Of a stretch of 17,548 nucleotides of DNA, positions 7,161-14,434 are shown piece by piece. The stretch covers positions 1 to 17,548 of the forward strand of contig JAAYOX010000045.1 in the NCBI GenBank assembly GCA_012520135.1. Direction: 5' to 3'. Numbering within the stretch: the stretch's first letter is position 1; every line of letters starts with the position of its first letter. Made by a program: the position numbers and the translations under genes. The DNA comes from Clostridia bacterium (lineage in GTDB: Bacteria; Bacillota; DULZ01). Below the pieces are notes generated by a model. It saw nothing but the letters and a program-made list of their open reading frames with translations, was not told where the DNA came from and ran no database searches.

Positions 7161-7351
7161 AAGGAGCCCATAGTCCTACCCTAGAGGTTGAGCTTCAGCC
7201 AAACCCCAAGGTAGAGTCAGAGGCCGTTATTCTACAATCTAGAGTCCGGAGAGACCGAAGGAGGTGGAGAGCAGTGGACGTATTACTGCTCATGTTCGGT
7301 TCTGCAGTTTCTGCAGAAGGCTTGGGGTTGAGGGTTTCTGGCTTTCTAGGG
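7161..7351 (+). ncRNA. Structured 5' leader RNA, family not recognised
   Basis: Many compatible pairings nest in this stretch. CCCTAGA (7179-7185) pairs with TCTAGGG (7345-7351). The hairpin 7186-7200 has a 6-bp stem (one G-U). AACCCCAAG (7202-7210) pairs with CTTGGGGTT (7321-7329). GTAGA pairs with TCTAC (7211-7215/7231-7235), and ACCGAA with TTCGGT (7254-7259/7295-7300). GAGCAGT pairs with ACTGCTC (7269-7275/7285-7291), and TCTGCAG with CTGCAGA (7301-7307/7311-7317). Together they make a closed multi-branch fold with helices packed end to end. The fold covers the ribosome site (7258-7267) and GTG start (7274) of the 49-aa gene, so it may act as a switch or translational block. It matched no riboswitch I know. 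Pairings were found by eye; no energy or covariation test was made. Confidence 0.55.
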
Positions 7352-7423
7352 ATGGGGTTATTATCTTCGCTCTGTTTTGCAATGGTATGCGGCCTAACCT
7401 GCGGTTTGTTATTCTTCAGCTAG
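7274..7423 (+). CDS. Small membrane protein, 49 aa, unknown function
   Basis: GTG start with AAGGAGGTGG centred about 10 nt upstream, an almost perfect anti-SD match; TAG stop at 7421-7423. The product is very hydrophobic: a first segment at residues 3-14, a short turn containing EGLGLR (15-20), and a second membrane segment at 23-48 with MGLLSS and several Cys. It has no charged residue after Arg20. It is followed after 7 nt by a strong terminator. Its layout matches the 52-aa gene downstream (LGxR turn, MG-x3-S in the second segment), so the two may be related. Ribosome site and start codon lie within predicted RNA stems. No family recognised; a toxin-like or regulatory membrane peptide is possible. 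Hydrophobic composition plus the ribosome site favour a real gene. Confidence 0.55.
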   Translation: MDVLLLMFGSAVSAEGLGLRVSGFLGMGLLSSLCFAMVCGLTCGLLFFS

Positions 7424-7430
7424 AAAAACG

Positions 7431-7466
7431 AAATCCATTCCCATCCTGCGGAATGGATTTTGTTTT
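7431..7466 (+). terminator. Strong rho-independent terminator between the two small genes
   Basis: AAATCCATTCC (7431-7441) and GGAATGGATTT (7450-7460) form a perfect 11-bp stem with an 8-nt loop, followed by TGTTTT. It ends the leader and 49-aa transcript and lies 42 nt before the 52-aa gene, which would need read-through or its own promoter. Confidence 0.88.
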
Positions 7467-7508
7467 CCCCTCTCCTAACTTAAGAATTAACTACAAGGAG
7501 GGGTTAGC

Positions 7509-7667
7509 ATGTATTTAGTGGTGTCGGCTTTGGCAATGACTTTTACCGCTTTGCTGTCGGATCGTTTAGGAGCCAGGTTGCTGTCTTATACTGCCTTAAG
7601 TATGGGGACCGTTACTTCCGTTGCTCTATGTGTCCTGACTGTCATGGGGATTGTACAGGAATTTTAA
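7509..7667 (+). CDS. Small membrane protein, 52 aa, unknown function
   Basis: ATG start with AAGGAGGGG about 8 nt upstream; TAA stop at 7665-7667. Two hydrophobic stretches, residues 3-16 and 27-49, flank a basic turn, SDRLGARLL (17-25). The second segment has SMGTVTS, comparable to MGLLSS in the 49-aa protein. Residues QEF end the chain. The strong ribosome site and clean two-helix layout argue for a real gene despite its size. The last 3 nt overlap the end of the response-regulator gene on the other strand. It could be a small subunit of a membrane complex, a regulatory peptide or a toxin-like peptide; nothing in the sequence decides between these. Confidence 0.65.
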   Translation: MYLVVSALAMTFTALLSDRLGARLLSYTALSMGTVTSVALCVLTVMGIVQEF

Positions 7668-8305
7668 TCTCGTTTAAAATTGAGACGCTGTGCTAACACA
7701 GCAGCTTGGGAACGATTAGTCAAATTAAGTTTTCGGAAAATACTACTTACGTAGTTACGCACCGTTTTTTCACTGATGTATAAACACTGGGCAATTTCCT
7801 TATTAGTTTTGGCTTCCGCAATAAGAGCCAAAACTTTTTTTTCTTGTTCCGTTAATTCTTTCAATTCCGGAGGATCAGTTTGGTTTAATTGCTTTTTCAA
7901 CTGTTCTACCTGTTTCTCATCCAATAACTTTCCGCCCCGGTATACCGTCTCAATAGCCTTAATTAAATCTCCGCTCCAGATCTTTTTTAACACATATCCC
8001 TCTGCACCGGCCATCAAAGAAGCCATGACTGCCTCATCATCAGCGTAGGAAGTAAGCATAATCACCTTGATATCCCGATCTTGGCTGCGGATTTCCCGGC
8101 AAGCTTCAATACCGGAAATATCCGGCATCCGCACATCCATAATCACCACATCCGGCTTCAGGCTTAAAGCCTTTTCTATCGCATCCGAAGCATTGGCGGC
8201 TTCCCCTACTACTTCCAGGTGTTCGTAACTGTCGAACAAGGCTTTTAAGCCTAAACGAACTACTTCATGGTCATCCACTATTAAAATAGAGATCCTGTCT
8301 GACAC
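7664..8305 (-). CDS. NarL/LuxR-family response regulator
   Basis: A 213-aa regulator. I prefer the GTG at 8305: GAAGGTGG lies just upstream and the protein then begins MSDRISILIVDDHEVV. An earlier GTG at 8332 overlaps the kinase stop codon but lacks a ribosome site. Receiver domain, about 1-120: acidic pocket DDHE (11-14), phospho-acceptor Asp57 in VVIMDVRMPD, Thr85 in IMLTSY, Lys107 in YVLKK. The C-terminal LuxR-type helix-turn-helix (about 150-205) has ELTEQEKKVLALIAEAKTNKEIA and the recognition-helix segment ISEKTVRNYVSSIFRKL. Partner of the kinase just upstream, with which it forms a two-gene operon. Targets unknown; the small membrane genes that converge on it and the BMP operon upstream are only neighbours. 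Confidence 0.95.
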   Translation of the reverse strand: MSDRISILIVDDHEVVRLGLKALFDSYEHLEVVGEAANASDAIEKALSLKPDVVIMDVRMPDISGIEACREIRSQDRDIKVIMLTSYADDEAVMASLMAGAEGYVLKKIWSGDLIKAIETVYRGGKLLDEKQVEQLKKQLNQTDPPELKELTEQEKKVLALIAEAKTNKEIAQCLYISEKTVRNYVSSIFRKLNLTNRSQAAVLAQRLNFKRD

Positions 8306-8328
8306 GTAACCACCTTCTTTTTGCCTAA

Positions 8329-9729
8329 TCACTTCAGGGGCAGTTTAATTAAAACCTCCGTGCCCTGAGCTATTTTACTGACAATAGCGAATTCCCCTCC
8401 TAAGTTCTCTACCCTCTCTTGCATGTTTCTAAGGCCATTGCCTGATAGCAAGTCATCACCTAATTCCTCTATTTCGAAGCCAACTCCGTTGTCTATAACA
8501 GCTATATCCAAATTATCTCCTTTCTTGCTGATATTTACCTGTACCCGGGTAGCCTGGGCGTGCCGGGCCGCATTAGAGAGAGCCTCCTTAATCACATACT
8601 GTAATTCCTGTGCAGTATGTGCATCAAGGTTGAGAGTGTTACCTGCCACCCGGTAAGACAACTGAATATCAATGCCGGTATCAGCAAAAGCTTCCACCAG
8701 GGCACGAACATTTTCGGGCCATTTGGCAGCCTGACCCTCGGGAAGAGTCAAATCCAAGATATAATGTCTAATGTCCCGGATAGTTGCATCCAAATTATCC
8801 ATAACGTTGTCCAGTATTTGTTTGCTTTTGGGCAAGGAAATGTCAAGATTGTTACTGGCCACCTCCAAGCTTAGGCCAATAGCATAAAGAGATTGAATAA
8901 CTCCGTCGTGAAGGTCCCGTCCGATGCGAAGGCGTTCCTGTAAAACTGCTTCACGATGCTGGGCGGCAGCAAGTTTCTTGTTATTTTCGATATTAAAAAT
9001 CTCCATGACCCGGATCAAAAAAACAGCCATACCCAATCCCGCAACGGTACGCAGAATATCTGCCCCGGCAGCATACCAGTAACCGGAAAAAAAGGTCAAC
9101 AGAGGTGCTTTGGGCGGATTGAGACCGCAGGATATGGCATATAAACAAAAACTGGCGATGGCGCCATAGAGATTATTGACTATGTTGGGCATACCCACAC
9201 TGCTAAATTCTTTGGCCTCCATATTTAGAGCCAAGGCCGCCAGAATGGATCCCGGAAGTGCCAGGAGAAAACGAGACCAGGTCAAGCCGGTATTTAGCCA
9301 AAGGATCCAGTTTAAAGAATGAGTTAACAAGAAAATTAGCAGCCAGATAAAGGTAAGAAGAATTGCGCTGAACTTTAAATAACCATTCTTCTTCAACACC
9401 AGAGACATTACTTCCACGGCAAACCAGTACAAGCAACAGTAAGATACAGTATTGAGGATAACTTGCCACAGATTGAACCAAAAGCTTAAGTAAGTAGGTA
9501 CATGAGGGGCCAGACTGATGGGCATCAAAGCTGCTACCCATTGGCCCAAACCCTGAAATAGACCAAATAGAGCCAATATCCAGATTTTTTTGACTATCTT
9601 AAGGTCGCTTAAATGTTTATATTGCAGGTACTGTAACAGGATGATGAAACCCATAATAAAAAAGACCAATCCTGTGATAAAATCCGTGAAATTAAACAAT
9701 TGTTGAATGGTCATCAATAAATTCATCAT
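8329..9729 (-). CDS. NarL-type sensor histidine kinase with seven-helix membrane region
   Basis: A 466-aa membrane kinase. About seven membrane helices fill residues 15-240 (roughly 17-37, 48-68, 83-106, 119-137, 150-168, 184-201, 222-240), with no large outside domain, so the sensing is probably done in or at the membrane. A short coiled linker leads to the HisKA_3 dimerisation helix ERLRIGRDLHDGVIQSLYAIG, with His274 as the likely phosphorylation site. The HATPase domain has the N box (KEALSNAARHA), DNGVGFE and GNGLRNMQERV. GGGAG precedes tandem ATGs at 9729 and 9726; either may be used. Has its own promoter and lies just upstream of its response regulator. Signal unknown; I did not recognise a named family for the membrane part. 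Confidence 0.93.
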   Translation of the reverse strand: MMNLLMTIQQLFNFTDFITGLVFFIMGFIILLQYLQYKHLSDLKIVKKIWILALFGLFQGLGQWVAALMPISLAPHVPTYLSFWFNLWQVILNTVSYCCLYWFAVEVMSLVLKKNGYLKFSAILLTFIWLLIFLLTHSLNWILWLNTGLTWSRFLLALPGSILAALALNMEAKEFSSVGMPNIVNNLYGAIASFCLYAISCGLNPPKAPLLTFFSGYWYAAGADILRTVAGLGMAVFLIRVMEIFNIENNKKLAAAQHREAVLQERLRIGRDLHDGVIQSLYAIGLSLEVASNNLDISLPKSKQILDNVMDNLDATIRDIRHYILDLTLPEGQAAKWPENVRALVEAFADTGIDIQLSYRVAGNTLNLDAHTAQELQYVIKEALSNAARHAQATRVQVNISKKGDNLDIAVIDNGVGFEIEELGDDLLSGNGLRNMQERVENLGGEFAIVSKIAQGTEVLIKLPLK

Positions 9730-9770
9730 TATTCTCCCGTTAACAGTTAGTAAACCATGCGTTTGATTTT

Positions 9771-9800
9771 ATTATAGGCCAGACTTGCACCGGTTGACAA
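9771..9800 (-). promoter_or_regulatory. Sigma-A-type promoter of the two-component operon
   Basis: On the minus strand, TTGTCA (9800-9795) and TATAAT (9776-9771) are separated by 18 nt. This is one mismatch from the consensus in the -35 box. The predicted start near 9764 gives a 5' leader of about 35 nt before the kinase ATG. Confidence 0.8.
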
Positions 9801-9815
9801 GAGCGGGGCCACGGG

Positions 9816-9849
9816 AAAAAGAGCCTACGCAATACCGCGTGGCTCTTTT
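9816..9849 (-). terminator. Terminator at the end of the BMP/ABC transporter operon
   Basis: AAAAGAGCC and GGCTCTTTT extended by ACGC/GCGT form a long stem with one bulged base and a 6-nt loop. On the minus strand it ends in CTTTTTCCC. It starts 7 nt after the last permease stop codon. The mirrored A and T runs would let it work on both strands. Confidence 0.88.
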
Positions 9850-9856
9850 GGTAAAA

Positions 9857-10789
9857 TCAGCGTACTTCCCTGGCATAATTTTCTCCTAGGGCTTTAGGTT
9901 GTGACGCCCGTCCGGCAAAAACCGCCAGGGTTAGTAAGGTAAGCACATAGGGCAACATCAACATGAATTCATAAGGCACCTGCCAACCAAGCACTTGCAT
10001 CCGCAGCTGCAAAGCATCTGCTCCTCCGAAAAACAGTGCCGCCAAAACTCCCCCCACAGGATGCCAGCGTCCGAAAATGACTGCTGCCAGGGCCATAAAA
10101 CCTCTCCCGCTGATCATACCCTCGGCAAACAAATTCAATTGCCCCAGGGAAAGGCTGACACCGCCAAGTCCTCCTAAAGCGCCTCCTATTAATACGGCCA
10201 GGTAGCGTATTTTGATTACACTAATCCCTGCCGTGTCAACTGCCTGGGGTTCATCCCCCACTGCTCTGATGGCCAATCCCCAATGGGTTCTGAATAGGAC
10301 TATCGTCAACAAAGGCACCAGAACATAGCCCAGATAGACTAATACATTCTGCTGAAATAACACCGGTCCCAGCACGGGTATTTGGGATAAAACAGGTATG
10401 GGATAGGGTTTAAAACTCATTACCGTAACCTGTTGCTCTAAACCGAAAATAGCCCGAAAAAGGACTCCCGTTATTCCCATAGCCAGAATGTTGATGGCAG
10501 CGCCAATTACAATCTGATTGGCACGAAAGGTAATTGATGCAACTGCCAAAATTAAAGCCGTCAGGGCACCTACCAACATACCCAGCAGCAGGCCTACCCA
10601 GGGACTGCCCGAGTAATAAGCACCGACAACACCGGCAAAGGCACTGTTGAGCATAACACCTTCTAAGCCGATATTCAAAACTCCCGCTCGCTCAGAAAGA
10701 GTTTCTCCCTGTGCGGCAAGTGCAATCGGGGTCGCCAACCTAATGGTAGCTGCCACCCAACTGAGATCAAATATCTGCAGTAGGCTCAT
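9857..10789 (-). CDS. nupQ: BMP-type ABC transporter permease (NupQ-like)
   Basis: A 310-aa integral membrane protein of the BPD_transp_2 (LivHM-like) family, with eight or more hydrophobic segments. The family signature NIGLEGVMLNSAFAGVVGAYYSG (shown in part) sits at about residues 38-56, and GRGFMALAAVIFGRWHPVGG near 225-245 is typical of nucleoside-type permeases (B. subtilis NupQ/YufQ, Streptococcus NupC). The second permease of the complex, it would form a heterodimeric channel with the 367-aa protein. Its ATG lies inside the end of that gene (23-nt overlap), with AAGGTGAT upstream, so translation is coupled. Last gene of the operon; a terminator follows at once. Substrate is inferred from the family to be nucleosides or purine-like compounds. 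Confidence 0.93.
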   Translation of the reverse strand: MSLLQIFDLSWVAATIRLATPIALAAQGETLSERAGVLNIGLEGVMLNSAFAGVVGAYYSGSPWVGLLLGMLVGALTALILAVASITFRANQIVIGAAINILAMGITGVLFRAIFGLEQQVTVMSFKPYPIPVLSQIPVLGPVLFQQNVLVYLGYVLVPLLTIVLFRTHWGLAIRAVGDEPQAVDTAGISVIKIRYLAVLIGGALGGLGGVSLSLGQLNLFAEGMISGRGFMALAAVIFGRWHPVGGVLAALFFGGADALQLRMQVLGWQVPYEFMLMLPYVLTLLTLAVFAGRASQPKALGENYAREVR

Positions 10790-11870
10790 TCTTGATCACC
10801 TTCCCCTTTTTGGCCGGCAGAAAATATTTCAACAGCTCTTTCCCCGCGGCACATGCGATGAAAATAATAGGAATAGCTTGAATGATAAACACCAGGGACG
10901 AAGATAAACCTACTGTTCGTTGCAGCATACCTGCTCCGCTGCGCAGGGAAGCAAAAAAGGTAGCTGAGAAAAGTACTGCCAAAGGATTAGATTGGGCCAA
11001 AAGGGCCACTGCTATAGCATCATAGCCGTAATTGGGCAGGAAAGCATCTCGCAAGCGATATTGAGCCCCTAAAATTTCCGAAGCTCCCGCCAGACCGGCC
11101 AAGGCACCGCTTAAAAGCATCCCTGACAAGATAATGGCTTTGGTATTCAAGCCCAGGTAGGAGGTACAATTTGGATTCAGTCCTACCATCCTTAGGCGGT
11201 ATCCCCAAGTTGTGCGCTGCATAATCAGCCATACTACTGCCACTAAAACCAAAGCCAAAATAATTCCCCCGTGAAGCCTGCTTGCTCCCGGTAACAACAG
11301 AGGCAACCGTGCATACTCGGGAATGGCCGGTGACTGGGGCAGGCTGATGGTTCCTGCCGCGGCCGGCTCCCGTAAAGGGCCGTGAACGAAATAGCTTAAC
11401 AAGTAAAGGCCTACATAATTCATTAACAGAGTTGTAATAACCTCACTGACTCCTCTTTTGATTTTCAAGAAAGCCGGCACCAGCATCCATACGCCGCCCG
11501 CCAAGGCACCGGCTACAATGGCTCCCGGCAAAGCCAACCAGCCCGGTAAGGTAAGAGCTGCCCAAGTGGCTGCCAAACCACCCACGCAGATTTGGCCTTC
11601 CGCACCAATATTGAAAAAACCACTTTTTACTCCAACCGCCACACTAAGCCCGGCTAAGATGAGGGGCACTGCCTTATTAAAAGTAGTCCCAATGCTGTAT
11701 GCATTGCCGAAGGCACCCTCCCATAATGAAGCCAGGGCAATCAGCGGATTTTGACCAATTAACACAATCAACAGCATGGTCAGCAACAAAGATAAGACCA
11801 GTGCCAATAACACGGTAAAGCTATGGTCAACAATGGGGCTGCGTCCTTTAGCTTTAATGGTGATGGTCAT
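10767..11870 (-). CDS. nupP: BMP-type ABC transporter permease (NupP-like)
   Basis: A 367-aa membrane protein with about ten hydrophobic segments. It carries the family signature FFNIGAEGQICVGGLAATW near residues 85-103 and a GxNxxxxxYLGLNTK cytoplasmic loop near 232-246. It matches NupP/YufP and the larger permease of BMP-type transporters in length and order. The ATG start overlaps the ATPase gene by 17 nt, and an AGGGGGT ribosome site lies in the end of that gene. Partner of the 310-aa permease. Nothing odd in the sequence; the exact substrate cannot be read from it. Confidence 0.93.
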   Translation of the reverse strand: MTITIKAKGRSPIVDHSFTVLLALVLSLLLTMLLIVLIGQNPLIALASLWEGAFGNAYSIGTTFNKAVPLILAGLSVAVGVKSGFFNIGAEGQICVGGLAATWAALTLPGWLALPGAIVAGALAGGVWMLVPAFLKIKRGVSEVITTLLMNYVGLYLLSYFVHGPLREPAAAGTISLPQSPAIPEYARLPLLLPGASRLHGGIILALVLVAVVWLIMQRTTWGYRLRMVGLNPNCTSYLGLNTKAIILSGMLLSGALAGLAGASEILGAQYRLRDAFLPNYGYDAIAVALLAQSNPLAVLFSATFFASLRSGAGMLQRTVGLSSSLVFIIQAIPIIFIACAAGKELLKYFLPAKKGKVIKNEPTADI

Positions 11871-13392
11871 CTACCCCCTTTGGTTCAACACGACCGGCCA
11901 TCATCAATCCTACTTCCCGCAAATAAGTTTCCTGAGCAGGCAAGATACCCATTACTTGACCACGGTACAAAACGGCAATCCGGTCACAAATTGCGAATAA
12001 TTCCTCCAGTTCCGTGGAAAGCAGGATAATGGAAGCTCCTTTTTGAGCAGCTTCCATCAGCACCCGGTGAACATAATTGGTGGAGCCGATGTCCAATCCT
12101 CTGGTAGGCTGGTGAGCAATAATCAGTCTGGGTTCCCCGTCGATTTCCCGGGCCAGAACTACTTTTTGCTGGTTGCCTCCGGAGAGAGCTGCCAAGCGAA
12201 CTAAGGGGGAAGGTGTTTTGATTTCGAAATCTTTAATTTTAGCCTGGACATAATGTTCAATAGCTTTGGGACTGAGAAAACCCTTACAGGAAAAAGGAGC
12301 GAGACTAAACCTCCTGCAAATCAGATTCTCCGCCAAAGACATGCCCATGGCGGTGGCGGTACCATGCCGGTCAGCAGGAATATAGGCCAATCCTTGTTCC
12401 GCAAGGACTTTAGCGGATAAGCCGTTCATTTCCTTGCCCGCCCACCACATTTTGCCGTCCTTGGGTTGTTTCAAACCGGCCAGGCAGTGGGCCAAGTTGG
12501 TCTGACCATTACCGTCTACCCCTGCAACACCAAGGATTTCTCCTTCATATACTTCCAAGGACAATTGATTTAGAGGGCTGTCCCCTTCATCCAACTCGGT
12601 GGTAAGATTCTCCACTTTAAGAAACACTTTATTGTTGCCGGATTTTCTTGACTTGACAGGCGTGACGGCTTTTTCCCCTACCATCAGCACTGCTAATTCA
12701 TCTGCATCTACTTCATTGGTAACATAGGTGCCTACCAGGCGGCCTCCCCTCAGAATAGTTACCTTATCGCAGATGGTCTTGATTTCATGTAGCTTATGGG
12801 TAATACAAATAACGGAGTTGCCCTGCCGGACAAAATTGGTGAGCAACTGAAATAATTGCTCTACCTCAGGCGGTGTCAATACTGCAGTAGGTTCATCAAG
12901 AATGAGCAAACGGGCACCTCTAAAAAGGGCTTTGAATATTTCCACTCTCTGCCGCAACCCTACCGTCAGATCCTCTATTTTTGCCCAAGGATCCAACTCT
13001 ACCCCGTATTCTTCAGCCTTCGCCTTGATCTGGGCAGCTGCTTCCTGTCTATTAATAAAAAGTTGCCCTTTTTTTGCTTGTCCCAGTATTACATTTTCCG
13101 TCACCGTAAGGTTGTGCACCAGCATAAAATGCTGGTGCACCATCCCTATGCCAAGACTGATGGCTTCCTTGGGAGAGCAGATTTGTACGGGATTACCGTC
13201 AATATAGATCTCTCCTGCCTCTTGCCGGTAAAGGCCATAAAGAATATTCATCAAAGTAGTCTTACCTGCGCCATTTTCACCTAATAGGCCGTGGATCTCC
13301 CCGGGTTGAACCGTAAGATCTACCTGATCATTTGCTATTAAGGAACCAAAAGACTTGGTGATCTGCTTCATTTCCAAAATAGGCTTAGTCAT
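11854..13392 (-). CDS. nupO: BMP-type ABC transporter ATPase with two ATPase domains (NupO-like)
   Basis: A 512-aa protein with two fused nucleotide-binding domains, as in sugar and nucleoside (RbsA/NupO) transporters. Domain 1: Walker A GENGAGKT (38-45), Q-loop region MVHQHFMLV, signature LTVGLRQRVE, Walker B LLILDEPTAVLT. Domain 2: degenerate Walker A GVAGVDGNGQTN (Gln for the usual Lys), intact signature LSGGNQQKVVLARE, and LIIAHQPTRGLD in place of a normal Walker B, lacking the catalytic Glu. So one ATP site is probably weak or inactive, which is usual in this family. AGGGG lies 8 nt before the ATG at 13392. Sits between the lipoprotein and permease genes. Confidence 0.95.
   Translation of the reverse strand: MTKPILEMKQITKSFGSLIANDQVDLTVQPGEIHGLLGENGAGKTTLMNILYGLYRQEAGEIYIDGNPVQICSPKEAISLGIGMVHQHFMLVHNLTVTENVILGQAKKGQLFINRQEAAAQIKAKAEEYGVELDPWAKIEDLTVGLRQRVEIFKALFRGARLLILDEPTAVLTPPEVEQLFQLLTNFVRQGNSVICITHKLHEIKTICDKVTILRGGRLVGTYVTNEVDADELAVLMVGEKAVTPVKSRKSGNNKVFLKVENLTTELDEGDSPLNQLSLEVYEGEILGVAGVDGNGQTNLAHCLAGLKQPKDGKMWWAGKEMNGLSAKVLAEQGLAYIPADRHGTATAMGMSLAENLICRRFSLAPFSCKGFLSPKAIEHYVQAKIKDFEIKTPSPLVRLAALSGGNQQKVVLAREIDGEPRLIIAHQPTRGLDIGSTNYVHRVLMEAAQKGASIILLSTELEELFAICDRIAVLYRGQVMGILPAQETYLREVGLMMAGRVEPKGVDDHHH
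13114..13140. repeat. Perfect 12-bp hairpin inside the ABC ATPase gene
   Basis: GTGCACCAGCAT and ATGCTGGTGCAC are perfect inverted copies separated by only 3 nt. It encodes the conserved Q-loop segment VHQHFMLVH. Probably a by-product of the protein motif, though the hairpin in the mRNA would be strong. Confidence 0.75.
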
Positions 13393-13412
13393 GGCGATTC
13401 CCCTTTTAGGAG

Positions 13413-14420
13413 TTATTGAGGCAGTACTTGAATTTTACCTGCAATCAAATCCTGTTTGATTTCAGCCACTTTTGCTTCCACTTCTTCCGGTACTTGTCCC
13501 CTGAAAGGTGCCAAGCCGGCAATTTCCTCATAGGCGACACCGATGGCGTAGGATTCTCCCTTCAGTTCCCCGGCCTGGAATTTTTCCCCAATAAGGTAAA
13601 CCAACTGGCTTAAGTCCGATAAAGCACTGGTGAGAATAGTTTCAGGTGCTTGTTCATACTGATCGGTGATCGTGGCAATAGCCTTGGCATTTTTTTCTTG
13701 AGCTGCCTGAATTACTCCCGGGGAAGCGGCATTAAGATAATAGAAGACCACATCGGCACCTTTTTCCAAGTGAGCCAGAGCTGCTTCCTTGGCTTTAGCA
13801 GCATCTTCAAAGTTTCCGGTATAAGTGTGCAGCACTTGAGCCTCAGGGTTAACATAGAGAACCCCGGATTTAAAACCTTCCAGAGAACGGTAGGTGGGCG
13901 GGATCTCCATACCGCCGATACCACTAACGATGTTTGATTGAGTAGTTAATCCGGCTGCCACCCCGGCCAGGAAAGCTACTTCCTCGTCACATACCTCAAA
14001 AGTAGACAAGTTGGCTGCGTTTTTGTTACCGTTAACTACGGAAAAATGAACCTCAGGAAATTCTTCTGCTACTGCTGCAGCCGCATCTGAGAACTCTCCT
14101 CCGTGACCGATGATCAGATCATAACCTTTACTGGCGTAATCCCGAAAAGCTTCTTCAAACTCCGGAACGGGAACTTGATCGGAAAAAGCAATTTCCACTC
14201 CCAAGCCTTCTTCTATTTTCTTCAAACCGGCATAACCGGAACCATTCCAACTATTGTCATTGACAGGACCTGAAAAAACCATTGCCACCCTCATTTTACT
14301 TTCCTGTTGACCTTGAGGCTCCCCTTCTCCTCCCGGCTGACTGTTTCCTCCGCAGGCTGCTAATGAAAATACCATGGTGATCAAGAGTATTACTACGGCA
14401 ATCTTTTTGGTGGCTTTCAT
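13413..14420 (-). CDS. BMP-family substrate-binding lipoprotein
   Basis: A 335-aa secreted lipoprotein. Signal peptide MKATKKIAVVILLITMVFSL, lipobox LAAC with Cys23 as the lipidation site, then a Gly/Gln/Glu-rich linker to about residue 42. The mature part is a BMP/PnrA-type binding domain: MRVAMVFSGPVNDNSWNGSGYAGL, DLIIGHGGEFSDAA, VNGNKNAANLST, GIGGMEIPPTYRSLEGF and ADVVFYYLNAASPGVIQAA. Relatives bind purine nucleosides (PnrA/TmpC, NupN); the ligand here may be a nucleoside, nucleobase or other small ring compound. AGGAGGG lies 9 nt before the ATG. It lies 14 nt downstream of an amidohydrolase and directly upstream of its ATPase, fitting a system that imports a compound and then deaminates it. 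Confidence 0.93.
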   Translation of the reverse strand: MKATKKIAVVILLITMVFSLAACGGNSQPGGEGEPQGQQESKMRVAMVFSGPVNDNSWNGSGYAGLKKIEEGLGVEIAFSDQVPVPEFEEAFRDYASKGYDLIIGHGGEFSDAAAAVAEEFPEVHFSVVNGNKNAANLSTFEVCDEEVAFLAGVAAGLTTQSNIVSGIGGMEIPPTYRSLEGFKSGVLYVNPEAQVLHTYTGNFEDAAKAKEAALAHLEKGADVVFYYLNAASPGVIQAAQEKNAKAIATITDQYEQAPETILTSALSDLSQLVYLIGEKFQAGELKGESYAIGVAYEEIAGLAPFRGQVPEEVEAKVAEIKQDLIAGKIQVLPQ

Positions 14421-14434
14421 TATGAATTTCCCTC

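Noticed and set aside
7161..7351. Leader RNA as a known riboswitch, 6S RNA, SRP RNA, T-box or group I/II intron
   Set aside because: Conserved sequence blocks that I know for those classes are not present. Classes such as raiA or HEARO RNAs could not be tested by eye and remain open; no raiA or IscB gene is next to it.
7264..7518. 84-codon plus-strand frame across the terminator
   Set aside because: Its start lies within the ribosome site itself, it reads through the perfect 11-bp terminator, and it overlaps the start of the 52-aa gene. The 49-aa frame beginning at 7274 has a proper ribosome site and a membrane-protein composition.
13114..13140. 12-bp hairpin in the ABC ATPase gene as a regulatory element
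   Set aside because: It falls exactly on the conserved Q-loop codons (VHQHFMLVH), so the palindrome is most simply explained by the protein sequence.
12133..13284. Degenerate second ATPase domain as evidence of decay
   Set aside because: Loss of the Walker A Lys and Walker B acid in the second domain is common in NupO/RbsA-type ATPases.
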